Positions 39,796-47,920 of a stretch of 64,000 nt of DNA are shown piece after piece. The position numbers were made by a program, and so were the translations under genes. This stretch comes from CADCVQ01 sp033855115 (lineage in GTDB: Bacteria > Actinomycetota > Thermoleophilia > Solirubrobacterales > Solirubrobacteraceae). How positions within the stretch are numbered: position 1 is the stretch's first letter; every line of letters starts with the position of its first letter. The notes under the pieces were generated by a model. The model saw nothing but the letters and a program-made list of their open reading frames with translations. It searched no databases and was not told the origin of the DNA. The DNA is taken from positions 1 to 64,000 of the forward strand of contig JAWVGJ010000098.1 of assembly GCA_033855115.1 (NCBI GenBank), written 5' to 3'.

Positions 39796-40893
39796 GTGGC
39801 CGATAGAACGTCAGGCGATCGTCCCGCCGATTTCACGAACGGGGTGGTCGAGGGACAGCAGAGCAGGATCATCGGCGCTTCAAATCAAGCGCTGTCGGAC
39901 GCCGATCAAACGGCCTCTGACAGTGATCAGGCAAGCACCGTCACAGAGGAGCTGGCTGCCGATCGCGATCGGGCGGCCCGCGACGGCGATCTCGCAATTG
40001 ATGTCAACTCAGCTGCGCACCCGTTCAGCCGAGACATCCGTCGGCGTACCGCGCGCCAGCGCCAGTACGCCGCGCGCGCGCGTCTGGACGCTGCCGCCCA
40101 GCGTGACGAGATCGCGGATGCCCGCGACATCGCGGCGCTGGCGCGAGACCAAGCGGCCGCCGCGCGTGATCTGTCGGTGACCCAACGCGACATTGCCGAC
40201 GAGCACGACGCTGGCGCCCGCGCGCTCACCGGCGCCGAGACCGTGACTCGCGCTGCCGCGGAACGCAAACGCGCGGAAAGGCGCCGAGCACAAGCCACCG
40301 AGCAACTCGCGCGGGCGGCTCAAGATCGTCATGCGGCGGCACAAGACCGCGAACAGGGTGCCTGTGAGCGCCAGCAAGCTCTAGCAGACCGCGAGGCGCT
40401 CGCTCGGCAGGCTGCGATCATCGAGACCGACGAGCTGACGGGAGCACGTCCGCGGGCGGCGGGCCTGGTCGATCTTGACCACGAACTCCAACGCTGCAGC
40501 CGCGCCGGAGGCCGGCTCGTGATCGCGTACGTCGACGTCATCGGATCAAAGACGCTCGATGAGAGCCAGGATCACAGCACGAGGGACGAACTGCTCAGAT
40601 GCGTCGCGGCGCGCATGCACGAACATCTGCGCGCCTATGACCTGATCGTGCGACTCGGCGCCAACGAGTTTCTATGCGCGATGTCGAGCATGACCTTGTC
40701 CGCTGCGCGCGAGCGCTTCGGGGAGATCGCGACCGTGATCGACGCGGCGCCCGGTGCCGGCGCGATCGCGATCGGCTTCGCTGTGCTCACCTCCCACGAG
40801 ACCGCCTCAGAGCTGATCGCGCGCGCGGGCAGCGACCTCATCGTGACCCGCGGCGGCGTCTCGACGACCGACAACAGTCCGTCCGCGACATGA
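39796..40893 (+). CDS. GGDEF-like protein with degenerate signature and coiled-coil N-terminus
   Basis: The 365-residue protein begins with about 210 residues of repeated DRD/ARD-type segments (AADRDRAARDGD, ARDIAALARDQAAAARD, AAQDREQGACERQQALADRE), a long coiled coil. The C-terminal 150 residues align with GGDEF domains: TDELTGARPRAAGLVDLDHEL, VDVIGSKTLDESQDHSTRDELL, VAARMHEHLRAYDLIVRLGANEF. The signature GG(D/E)EF is replaced by GANEF, and DxLT is kept. It is unlikely to make cyclic-di-GMP but might bind it or GTP. GTG 39796 is chosen: GGAGG lies 6 bases upstream; GTG 39781 is a poorer alternative. It has its own strong promoter. Confidence 0.7.
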   Translation: MADRTSGDRPADFTNGVVEGQQSRIIGASNQALSDADQTASDSDQASTVTEELAADRDRAARDGDLAIDVNSAAHPFSRDIRRRTARQRQYAARARLDAAAQRDEIADARDIAALARDQAAAARDLSVTQRDIADEHDAGARALTGAETVTRAAAERKRAERRRAQATEQLARAAQDRHAAAQDREQGACERQQALADREALARQAAIIETDELTGARPRAAGLVDLDHELQRCSRAGGRLVIAYVDVIGSKTLDESQDHSTRDELLRCVAARMHEHLRAYDLIVRLGANEFLCAMSSMTLSAARERFGEIATVIDAAPGAGAIAIGFAVLTSHETASELIARAGSDLIVTRGGVSTTDNSPSAT

Positions 40894-40981
40894 GTACGTC
40901 CCACCATGACATCGCGTGTGCGCGAAATCGGTCGAGCAGCCGCCGTGCGCAGTGCCTTTCACCGCGCAAGCAGCGGGTGGG

Positions 40982-41353
40982 CTATTGCTCGCTCGGTGCG
41001 AGGACGAAGACTGCGATCGCGATGTCGGGATCGATGTGGTTGTCGCTTAGATACGCGATCACGGACCGCTCCAGGATCTGCTCGATGCCGGCGATCAGCT
41101 CTTCGGTCATCACCTCCTGAAAGACCTTCCGCGTCGCGAGCACGATCTCGGCCCGGTCGTTGTCGATGAGTGTGCGCTCTGCCGCGGTAAGCATGTCCTG
41201 CAGCACGACGACCACCACGTCGTCGTCGATGAACGTGCGAGCCTTGCTCGGCCCGCGGCCGGTGTACTGGCCGAACAGACCGACCGTCAATGTGGAGATC
41301 GCGGCCAACTTCGGACCTTGATCAGATGGGTGTGCGGCGTTGGTCGCGGTCAT
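40982..41353 (-). CDS. DUF2294 protein
   Basis: The 123-residue protein matches DUF2294: LTVGLFGQYTGRGPSKARTFIDDDVVVVVLQDMLTAAERTL, FQEVMTEELIAGIEQIL and AYLSDNHIDPDIAIAVFVL. The family is found in many bacteria and has no established function. ATG 41353 is used. It is isolated between the GGDEF-like gene and decayed genes on the same strand, and appears intact. Confidence 0.8.
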   Translation of the reverse strand: MTATNAAHPSDQGPKLAAISTLTVGLFGQYTGRGPSKARTFIDDDVVVVVLQDMLTAAERTLIDNDRAEIVLATRKVFQEVMTEELIAGIEQILERSVIAYLSDNHIDPDIAIAVFVLAPSEQ

Positions 41354-41676
41354 CGAAAATAGCCCCGCAGCGTGGGTGCGCGGCCGTAGAACGCGCCGTG
41401 CACCGCCTGCTCGATACGCTGGCGTCGGTGTGCCCAACCCCGCTCACGGTGTGTAGTCAGTGTCGGTAACATTGCCAGCCAATCGGCGCAGGCCGCAAAG
41501 AACTTGAGCGCGTGCCTCTGAAGCCGGACGAGCCCACGATGGCGGAGCGCATGGGCCGGCCAGGCCGCGGCGGCTCGGCCAGGATTCGCGTATCGGTCTC
41601 AGGACTGACAACGCCATGGCATTACGACGCTGCTCAGCGGCACCGTCCAGCGTCCCGGGGTCGAGGGTGACTCGGA
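41354..41676. other. Region with no supported gene, end of decayed operon
   Basis: This 323-base stretch has no recognisable protein in any frame. It follows the truncated ligase remnant on the minus strand and may be its unrecognisable continuation. Confidence 0.4.
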
Positions 41677-42267
41677 TTAGGATCCGCGAAACTGGACTCC
41701 CGGAAAGATCTCCGCCGACAGGTAATCGAGCGTATCCAGGTCCATGTGCGCTCCGGTCCAGATCACGAGGCGCACTTTCTCGGCGATCAGGGCGCAGACC
41801 GAACTGCGCTCGACCATGCGTGCCAAGAGCGGCGGTGTCGTGACGAGGAACGCGATGTCCTGCGACCAAAGAACAAGCTCGGCCTGATCTACGACATGAT
41901 CGACGTAGGCGCGCGTACCCTCCGTGTCGCCCATCCCCGCCAGGCGCTTGACCCACCGCGGATCAAGGTCGACGCTGAAGCGGACGCAGGTCCGGCCGAT
42001 ACGTTTGGAGTAATCGCCGATCATGTGCGGTCCACTGGGGCAGACGGCGAGCGCGTTGCCCTCGCCATCGGAGGCGTAGTGCGCGCTCTCTCACTGCATA
42101 TGTTGGTCAAACCACTGCTCGAACATGACAAAGCGCTTGGGGGCGCCGGTCGTGACACCACTCTCGTAGACGGCGAAGATCTGCTCAGATGACGCCAACC
42201 CCCTCGGGATCAGGTCCTCGATCGGCACATCGCGGAACTCGTCGACCAGGTTCGGAAAGCGCATCAC
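41677..42267 (-). pseudogene. Remnant of an AMP-forming adenylate ligase
   Basis: In one minus-strand frame I read VMRFPNLVDEFRDVPIEDL, then FAVYESGVTTGAPKRFVMF, the phosphate-loop motif of AMP-forming ligases (usually GGTTGxPK; here one G is V). An in-frame TGA follows at 42091-42093 after WFDQHMQ, and the frame continues on the other side with ALAVCPSGPHMIGDYSKRIG, DPRWVKRLAGMGDT and LVIWTGAHMDLDTLDYLSAE. It stops at 41677, far short of a full ligase (about 400-500 residues). The interruption and truncation indicate a pseudogene. Such ligases activate acids in phenazine-like or other secondary pathways. It is the last remnant of a same-strand operon with the amidase and dehydrogenase. Confidence 0.7.
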
Positions 42268-42268
42268 G

Positions 42269-42848
42269 TCACAGGTAAGACCCGCGAAGCAGCGACGCGG
42301 CGTGGGTCAGTCGCAGACCGACCACACCGCAGGCCACCGTGGGAATCCTGATCGAGCCCACCGAGTCGGTCCCAACGGAAACGTCGCAGATATTGGCGGC
42401 GACCGCCACGGCGGTGCTGGTGCTGGAGGCGCCCGGCGAGTCCCCCGCAGAGAGCGGGTTCTGACAGCCCGCGTCTCGCCCGAGCGTGACCTCCGTCAGC
42501 TGCGTCTTGCAGGTCACGTTCGCCGGCGGGACACCGGTCAGCACCGCAGCGTTCTCGCGCGGGTAATGGCGGACATTGCGACAGCCGAGGCGGGTCGCGA
42601 CCTCCCTGCAGTGAATGTTGTCCTTGACCTCGACACGCAACAGCGGCCGCCGGGTCGGGATGCATCTCGGTGACGGCCCTGAAATGGCGATCGGCATCAC
42701 GCGCCCATTCCCAGGCTGCGTCTGCGCATGCCGCGCCCCACTCAGGGTCGGCCTTCGCGCGCTGCGATCTCGCACTCAGCGAGCCTGACAGGATCTCGGG
42801 CATCGCATCGAGGTCGGACGCCGATCGGCTGGAGTGAAACTCATCCAT
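42269..42848 (-). pseudogene. Remnant of an amidase-signature enzyme
   Basis: The start (ATG 42848) reads DEFHSSRSASDLDAMPEILSG; after a frame change near 42650 the amidase signature appears in another frame: VEVKDNIH, TCKTQLTEVTLGRDAGCQNP, SPGASSTSTAVAVAA and VSVGTDSVGSIRIPTVACGVVGL, with the catalytic Lys, cis-Ser region and Ser (GTDSVGSIR). It ends after about 190 residues, whereas amidases have about 450, so most of the C-terminal half is missing. Start codon overlaps the dehydrogenase remnant's stop by 8 bases, so the original operon spacing is kept. Frame change plus truncation support decay rather than a novel short enzyme. Confidence 0.72.
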
Positions 42849-43790
42849 ACGAGCTGGCCATAGTTAAGAGGTACGGCGAGGGCGCCAGCGTCACACCGGC
42901 CGGTCGGGGCCTACGCGGCGTCACGAGCGAAGCCCTTGGATCGCAGTCGGTGAGCATCGCCACCACGAGAGAGTCGCTCAGGCTCTCGATCGCGTCGCGG
43001 TGAAACGGGGCGACCCACACGCACGGAAACGGCAGTTCACGCGACAGCAGAGGATCGCTCGGCGAGCGCAACTCGATGACGGCCGGCGTCACCGCCGACA
43101 TCGAGCCTGCCGAGCCGACGCGCCGGACGGTCGGCGCCAGTCGCACGGCGCCAGGGTCGACCGACGTCAGGACGCCGTCGACGAGCGTCTGCGCGTCCTG
43201 CTCGGCATGCACGGCAGACGGGCTCGATCGTCCCAAGGGCACGCGGGCTCGATGTCCTGCATGCCCTGCACAAGCGCGTCGGCGAACGCACTGGGGTCAA
43301 CCTCGACACAGACGGCGGTGGTAGAGGTGCACGCGGTCCCGGCGTGTTAGAGAACCCTTCCGTCGCCAGGTCAAACGCTGCTCCCGGTCGGCGCCGGCGG
43401 CGACCACGAGCTTAGAGCGGCCTGGGCCCTGCGTCAGGATGTCGCTCCGGTTGCGGTAGCGGTCGACGACATCCTGGCCTCCGTACAGCAGGGTGACGTC
43501 CGCCCGACCGATGACGGCGTCGTCGCGGCGTGGTCCGTCGGGACCGTGATCGCCTGGTGGCCCGGCATTCCCGCGCGCCTCAGGGCGCTGATCAGACGAC
43601 CCGGGGGTGAGGGGCTCTCGTGTCGACGGCCGGACGGCGACGCGATACCCCCAGCGCCCAGCGCCTCGATCCACATGGAATGCACGCGCGGGCTGTTTCC
43701 GGCGGCGTTCACGGCGAATACGTCGCCGACCCGACACCACGCCGCGCCTTCGCGCTGCTGCTCGTGTCGAGGCAGGTCCGGGGCCTGAGA
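42841..43790 (-). pseudogene. Remnant of an aldehyde/acyl-reductase-like dehydrogenase
   Basis: Scattered over at least two minus-strand frames are LPRHEQQREGAAWCRVG, GDVFAVNAAGNSPRVHSMW, RVAVRPSTREP, LISALRRAGMPGHQAITVP, DAVIGRADVTLLYGGQDVV, ILTQGPGRSKLVV, GTACTSTTAVCVEVDPSAFA and finally RELPFPCVWVAPFHRDAIES. In order, these are the parts of an aldehyde dehydrogenase-fold protein; the Cys in GTAC is at the place of the catalytic Cys. At least four frame changes occur between 43790 and 43240. No single frame could make the protein. It is the first recognisable member of a decayed operon with the amidase and ligase. Confidence 0.7.
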
Positions 43791-43849
43791 TCCTGCGGGT
43801 CTGGCCAACCGTGCCCCTCTCTGGGCGATGGCTGTCATCGAGCAGGAGT

Positions 43850-44270
43850 TCGCCGACGAGATCGTCCGGCGCAGGCGCGGCGACGCCGGATCGGCAGTCG
43901 CTGACGTACCGGCGCACGGCCGCCAGCTTCCGCTCGCTGGTGCGCGGCTCGATGACGGCAAGATCGATCGCTGGGGGGACGATCGCGACTGTGTCGTCGA
44001 GCTCGCGAGCGGCCAGCGCCGCGACGCGTGCGCTGCCCTCGCCCGCCAGGACGGGGTCGATCATCCCAGATGCACACGGCGCAGGTGGTGCGCGGCAGAG
44101 ACGGCATCCTTGAGATCGAGCCCCTCGTGTGCGGTCGCGCACATTTGGTCTCCGTCGCATGCGGCGATTCCAGCACCATCCATATGAAGTCGATCGACTG
44201 TGTGGATATCAGACCGTGCGCCGTGATTCCCACCGGCGTAGAACTGTCGAGGAGCAGAATCGCGCGCCGG
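43850..44270 (-). pseudogene. Unidentified remnant, possibly PucR-like regulator N-terminus
   Basis: In one frame TVDRLHMDGAGIAACDGDQM and LDLKDAVSAAHHLRRVHLG appear. In a second frame MIDPVLAGEGSARVAALAA, RELDDTVAIVPPAIDLAVIE and KLAAVRRYVSDCRSGVAAP continue in logical order. The text resembles the N-terminal part of PucR/CdaR-type regulators, but I cannot confirm it. The frame changes near 44064 and fuses into the dehydrogenase remnant. It is likely part of the same decayed locus. Confidence 0.4.
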
Positions 44271-44386
44271 GACCAGGACTACCGCCAGGCATGGGAGGAG
44301 CGGAAGCGCCGTAACACGTCTGGTCAAGACGTAGCCATGCGTCGGCGGCGACGGTCGCGTCGATCACGGCCGCGTAAAGTCGGTTG

Positions 44387-45376
44387 ATGCGAACCATCGT
44401 CCTTGGAGGGACACGGTTCATCGGTCGGGCGGTCGTCGCTGAACTCGTCGCAGCAGGACACGACGCCCTGATCGTTCATCGCGGTGAACACGAGCCGGTC
44501 GGGCTCCCGGACGTCCCGCACCTTCACGCGCACCGCCGGGACTTGGCGAGCTGCGCTGAGGAGCTGCGCCGGTTTCGGCCCGACGGCGTCATCGACGTGT
44601 CCGCCATGACCCGATCGGATGCCGCTGGCGCGCTGGCGGCACTGCCCCAAGGCCCGCGGCTTGTCGCGGTGTCCAGCATCGACGTCTACCGCGCGTTTTG
44701 CTCGGTGTGGGCCGGCACCGTGACCGACGCGGTACCGCTCACTGAACAAAGCGCCGTCCGCGATGGTCCCCCTCCCGATCGCAGCTACGTGATGGAGGGC
44801 TATGACTACGACCCTTCCGAGTACGACAACCTCGATGTCGAAGCGGCCTATCTCGCGCGCGGAGGCACCGTCTGCCGGCTGCCGATGGTCTACGGGGCGC
44901 ACGACTTCAAGTGCCGAGAGGGCTTTGTTTTGCGTCGCGTGCGCGCGCAGCGACGGCAGCTGCCGATCGGCGCCGCCGGGTTCCTATGGTCGCGCGGCTA
45001 CGCGCCAGAACTGGCGCGTGGCATACGAGCCGCCCTCGAACATCCCGCCGCGGCTGGTGAAGTGTTCAATCTCTGCGAGGCACAGTGCGCGCCGCTGCGC
45101 CTCTGGATTAGACAGATCATGGCCTTCGCCGGCGTCCAGTTGGACCTCGTTCGAGTGCCCGACCAAGCCCTTCCCGAGGACCTCTTCATCACCGGGGACA
45201 TCGCGCAACACTGCCTTGCAAGTCCCGCGAAGGCGAACGATGTTCTGGAGTGGGTGCACCGCAACCCCGCCGAGTGCGTACGCGAGTCCGTCGAATGGCA
45301 CATGCGGCACCCGCCGACCACCAACGCTGACTTCGACGCCGACGACCACGCTCTCGCACTCGCCACCACGCGATGA
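44387..45376 (+). CDS. NAD-dependent epimerase/dehydratase family protein
   Basis: The 329-residue protein starts MRTIVLGGTRFIGRAVVAEL, a nucleotide-binding Rossmann motif (GGTRFIG) of extended SDRs. VAVSSIDVYRAF, CRLPMVYGAHD and GEVFNLCEAQCAPLRLW follow the usual order, but the catalytic YxxxK is not clearly seen. Related proteins are often annotated as NAD-dependent epimerases with unknown sugar or other substrates. ATG 44387 is chosen over TTG 44384; TAAAGT lies 6 bases upstream. Its stop overlaps the HicB start (ATGA). Confidence 0.8.
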   Translation: MRTIVLGGTRFIGRAVVAELVAAGHDALIVHRGEHEPVGLPDVPHLHAHRRDLASCAEELRRFRPDGVIDVSAMTRSDAAGALAALPQGPRLVAVSSIDVYRAFCSVWAGTVTDAVPLTEQSAVRDGPPPDRSYVMEGYDYDPSEYDNLDVEAAYLARGGTVCRLPMVYGAHDFKCREGFVLRRVRAQRRQLPIGAAGFLWSRGYAPELARGIRAALEHPAAAGEVFNLCEAQCAPLRLWIRQIMAFAGVQLDLVRVPDQALPEDLFITGDIAQHCLASPAKANDVLEWVHRNPAECVRESVEWHMRHPPTTNADFDADDHALALATTR

Positions 45377-45663
45377 CCGCCGAAACCGATGGCTACCTCT
45401 TCGATCGCACGCTACCGTTCACACGCGTGAGCGATACGTTGACGCTAACCGCCGTCTTTACCCCCGATGAAGACGGCTGGACGATGGCCCAGCTGGCCGA
45501 ATGGCCAGCGGTCGTGACCTGCGGACGCACCGTGGAGGAGGCGCGCGCGATGCTGCTCGACGCCGCACGCGAGATGGTCGCCTCCTACCGCGACGAGGGC
45601 CGCGACCCGCCGATCGGCGGCGGACACGTCGAGCAGGTCACGATCGACGTCGCCGCCGCTTAG
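45373..45663 (+). CDS. HicB-like antitoxin
   Basis: The 96-residue protein shows the HicB pattern: LTLTAVFTPDEDGWTMAQLAEWPAVVTCGRTVEEARAMLLDAAREMV, a partly degraded RNase H-like fold. In intact pairs it neutralises HicA. The gene start overlaps the epimerase stop. The following HicA is broken, so this is an orphan antitoxin or a residual addiction remnant. The C-terminus lacks a clear DNA-binding domain. Confidence 0.8.
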   Translation: MTAETDGYLFDRTLPFTRVSDTLTLTAVFTPDEDGWTMAQLAEWPAVVTCGRTVEEARAMLLDAAREMVASYRDEGRDPPIGGGHVEQVTIDVAAA

Positions 45664-45860
45664 AGCGCTGCGAGCTGGAGCGTCACCTCACGGCTCACGG
45701 CTGTGATGTGCTGCGCGAGGGCTCAAACCACACGATCTGGCGAAACCAACCCGCCGACCTGCGCGCGCCCGTCCCCCGGCACCGCGAAATCCCGCCGACT
45801 ACTGCCCGCGCGCGATCTGTCGCCAACTCGCGATCCCTCCGCCAGCGCGAGCACGCTGAA
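45660..45860 (+). pseudogene. Frameshifted HicA-type toxin
   Basis: After the HicB gene, one frame reads LERHLTAHGCDVLREGSNHTIWRN and APVPRHREIPPTTARA, which is HicA with the catalytic His in SNHTIW. At 45806-45815 (CGCGCG tract) the frame breaks: the expected continuation, AICRQLAIPPP, is in another frame. No ATG, GTG or TTG begins the homology either; TTA stands at the expected start. Both the start and the C-terminal helix are damaged, so the toxin is inactive or the gene needs re-sequencing. Confidence 0.7.
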
Positions 45861-45994
45861 CAGCCGAGCCGTCTCGCGCGAGGATCCTCCTGGCGAGACA
45901 GCCTCCCCCCCGCACGGGCCGCTTGCTGCGATCGGGCGTGCCGCAACCTGAGGTGGCGGTCGCGCGCCCACCTCAACAAGCATCACTCGGGCGG

Positions 45995-46216
45995 CGACCG
46001 CGCCGCGAGTGCCGTCTGGCATACCGGGCGCGGTTGGCGCAGCTTGCGGCGGGGACGCTCGCGTGCCCGCGTTGCGACGCGCCGGTCGCGCCCGCGGGCC
46101 CGCTGTCGCCGGCCCAGCGGATCGCGTGTCCGTGTGCACGCACGCCGAGGCCGTGCGCGCGAGTTGCGCTGCTTGAGCCGCTCACAGGCCCGGCGCGCGT
46201 GGTGGTGCGCGTCTAC
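45995..46216 (+). pseudogene. Remnant of a small zinc-ribbon protein
   Basis: One frame reads YRARLAQLAAGTLACPRCDAPV and GPLSPAQRIACPC, a CxxC zinc-ribbon start. The second half appears to be spread over other frames (CTHAEAVR, then LEPLTGPARVVVRV), suggesting short frameshifts. No good start codon is nearby. It abuts the enolase-superfamily gene end on the other strand. Family recognition is tentative. Confidence 0.4.
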
Positions 46217-47274
46217 GCCGCCCAGCGAAAGCCGGTGGCCTCGGGGCGCGGTGCCAGCGGGCTGGCCGGCAGGCCGCCCGCCGGGTCGTCCTTGTTGTAG
46301 GCGCTCGGCGCCACGTCGTTGGGAGCGTCGGCGTGAAACAGCGCGGCGAGCAGCTCGATCTGCCCGCGGCCCACGCCCAGCTCGCCCATGCCACCGCCAT
46401 ACGTCGGCCGCCGCTCCCGCGTGCAGCGCGCGTAGACCTCCAACAGCGCGCGCAGGCTACCGATCCGCGACGGCTTGACGTTCACCACGCGCGCAGCCAG
46501 CGGCGTCTCGCCGATGTCCTCGGCGCTGCGGATCGGCGAGTCGTAGGACACGCGTTCGAGGTGATCGCCGAGCCGCTGCGAGATCTCGGGCAGGTCGTGC
46601 GGGTCCTCCAGGTACGCGTGTGGGAACGCGGCGAGCACGTGGTCATACAGCGCGACCAGCGCCTCCGGATCCTTGACCTCCAAGCCGTACTGGCCCTTGA
46701 AGTCGATCGTGTCGACCGCGCCGGTCGCAGCGACGTCGTCGACGAGCGTCGGCGCCCAGGTCGCCTCCGCGTCAAGCTTGAAGCGCACACCGGGCGAGCG
46801 GGCGAGCCGCCGGCGCAGCGGCTCGATCGAAGGCTCCTTGCCGAGGCCAAGCGAGTTGACGAAGCGCACCGGCTGCGGCTTTATCCCGAGCACGTCGTGC
46901 AACGAGCGGCCGGCCTGGCGGAGCGCGAGGTCGAGCGCCGACGACTCGAACGCCCAGTTGCGACAGCGCGGCGCCCCATCCCACTCCGGCGGCTGCGGCC
47001 ACAGCTCCAGCGTGGCGACATGGTCGCAGAAGCCGGCCAGCGTCCACTCGCCCTCAAGCGGCAGCGAGGGCCGCGTCTCGTGCAGCGCGGTGCCGTCCTC
47101 GCGGGATACCGAGACGTCCTCGCCCAGCCCGTCGGCGCCGGCGCCGACGAGCCGCACGTGCGTCGTGATGCGCTCGAACCCGTAGGCGAGGACGGCGTGC
47201 AGGCGGTCGTACTCGCACGCCTCGATGACGAGCGACAGCTCCGCGAGCCGCGGCCACAGCGACTCGCCGTTCAT
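46213..47274 (-). CDS. Enolase-superfamily protein (mandelate racemase/OSBS-like)
   Basis: The 353-residue protein has the enolase-superfamily barrel elements: FVNSLGLGKEPSIEPLRRRL, VRFKLDAEATW (KxD-like), DTIDFKGQYGL, YLEDPHDLPEI with acidic metal ligands, VVNVKPSRIGSLRALLEV (Lys in NVKPSR) and PTYGGGMGELGVGRGQIELLAALF. It probably binds magnesium and abstracts a proton next to a carboxylate, but substrate and exact active-site bases are unknown. ATG 47274. It is intact, unlike its neighbours on either side. No pathway genes adjoin. Confidence 0.75.
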   Translation of the reverse strand: MNGESLWPRLAELSLVIEACEYDRLHAVLAYGFERITTHVRLVGAGADGLGEDVSVSREDGTALHETRPSLPLEGEWTLAGFCDHVATLELWPQPPEWDGAPRCRNWAFESSALDLALRQAGRSLHDVLGIKPQPVRFVNSLGLGKEPSIEPLRRRLARSPGVRFKLDAEATWAPTLVDDVAATGAVDTIDFKGQYGLEVKDPEALVALYDHVLAAFPHAYLEDPHDLPEISQRLGDHLERVSYDSPIRSAEDIGETPLAARVVNVKPSRIGSLRALLEVYARCTRERRPTYGGGMGELGVGRGQIELLAALFHADAPNDVAPSAYNKDDPAGGLPASPLAPRPEATGFRWAA

Positions 47275-47319
47275 CGTTGCGCTCGCGAGTTCACCGCCAT
47301 CATTGTTTCATGAGGCCTC

Positions 47320-47431
47320 GCCGTTGATCGCCGACCTCGACGCCGTCGCGGCCCAACTCAACGACCGGCCCCGCAAACACCTGACCTTCAGCAAGCCAAT
47401 CGAGGAACTCGGACCACTACTGTTGCGCTGA
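47320..47431 (+). pseudogene. C-terminal remnant of an IS30-type transposase
   Basis: The frame reads LDAVAAQLNDRPRKHLTFSK, PIEELGPLLLR, then a stop. VAAxLNxRPRKxL with a P-xE-xx-LLL end is the C-terminal signature of IS30-family transposases. The upstream catalytic DDE core is missing because the enolase gene begins just before. It is a scar of an insertion event, too short to be functional. Confidence 0.55.
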
Positions 47432-47766
47432 CGCAAGAATCCGCCGATCCCTTACGCGACGTCCGGCGGTCGCAACTGAAGCTCGCTGACGGACATCGCG
47501 GCATCGGCGCTCGTGCAGGGTTGCGGTCGGCGCCCGCCGTCAGGCAGGCTGGCGTGATGCGGCAGGAGTCGGAGCTCGTGGCGTCGTGGACGCTGCGTGA
47601 CGCCGTCTGGCGCTGGTGGCCAACAAGGGCGGGCACGACCCGGCTTGGGTTCGCGTCTAAGGTCGTGCGTGACGCGTGACTCCCGCTTGACCCCGGACCG
47701 CCGCGCCGAAGCCCCGTTCACCAAGCTAAGAGCTAACAACGGCTCAACTGCTCGGGTTTTCGTCGA
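47432..47766. other. Intergenic region without recognised gene
   Basis: No coding sequence or stable RNA was recognised in these 335 bases. It lies between an insertion-sequence remnant and the 3' end of the tRNA gene, a place where integrated elements are often lost or rearranged. Confidence 0.4.
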
Positions 47767-47839
47767 TGGAGCTAGGGGGACTCGAACCCCCGACCTCCTG
47801 GGTGCGATCCAGGCGCTCTCCCAACTGAGCTATAGCCCC
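47767..47839 (-). tRNA. tRNA-Ala(CGC)
   Basis: The minus strand folds as a tRNA: 5' GGGGCTA pairs with TAGCTCC at the 3' end, discriminator A at 47767. The D arm has AGCTCAGTTGGGAGAGC; the anticodon stem CCTGG/CCAGG encloses ATCGCAC, giving anticodon CGC; the T arm has GGGGGTTCGAACCCCC. No CCA is encoded. It is divergent from the GGDEF gene 81 bases away and reads toward the accessory region. Confidence 0.95.
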
Positions 47840-47920
47840 GAGGCGGGACAGTGTACCGGGGCTTTTATTGGGCCGCAGCCCTACGGAGTTGGCCCGAACG
47901 CGCCGATACGCTCATCACAC

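Noticed and set aside
45501..46478. Long plus-strand frame across HicB/HicA and the enolase end
   Set aside because: It only carries the HicA-like fragment for about 50 residues and then runs through unrelated sequence; it is not one gene.
47597..47920. Extension of the GGDEF gene upstream through the tRNA
   Set aside because: It would read across a complete tRNA-Ala on the other strand; GTG 47921 with TACGCT upstream and the membrane helix right after is a better start.
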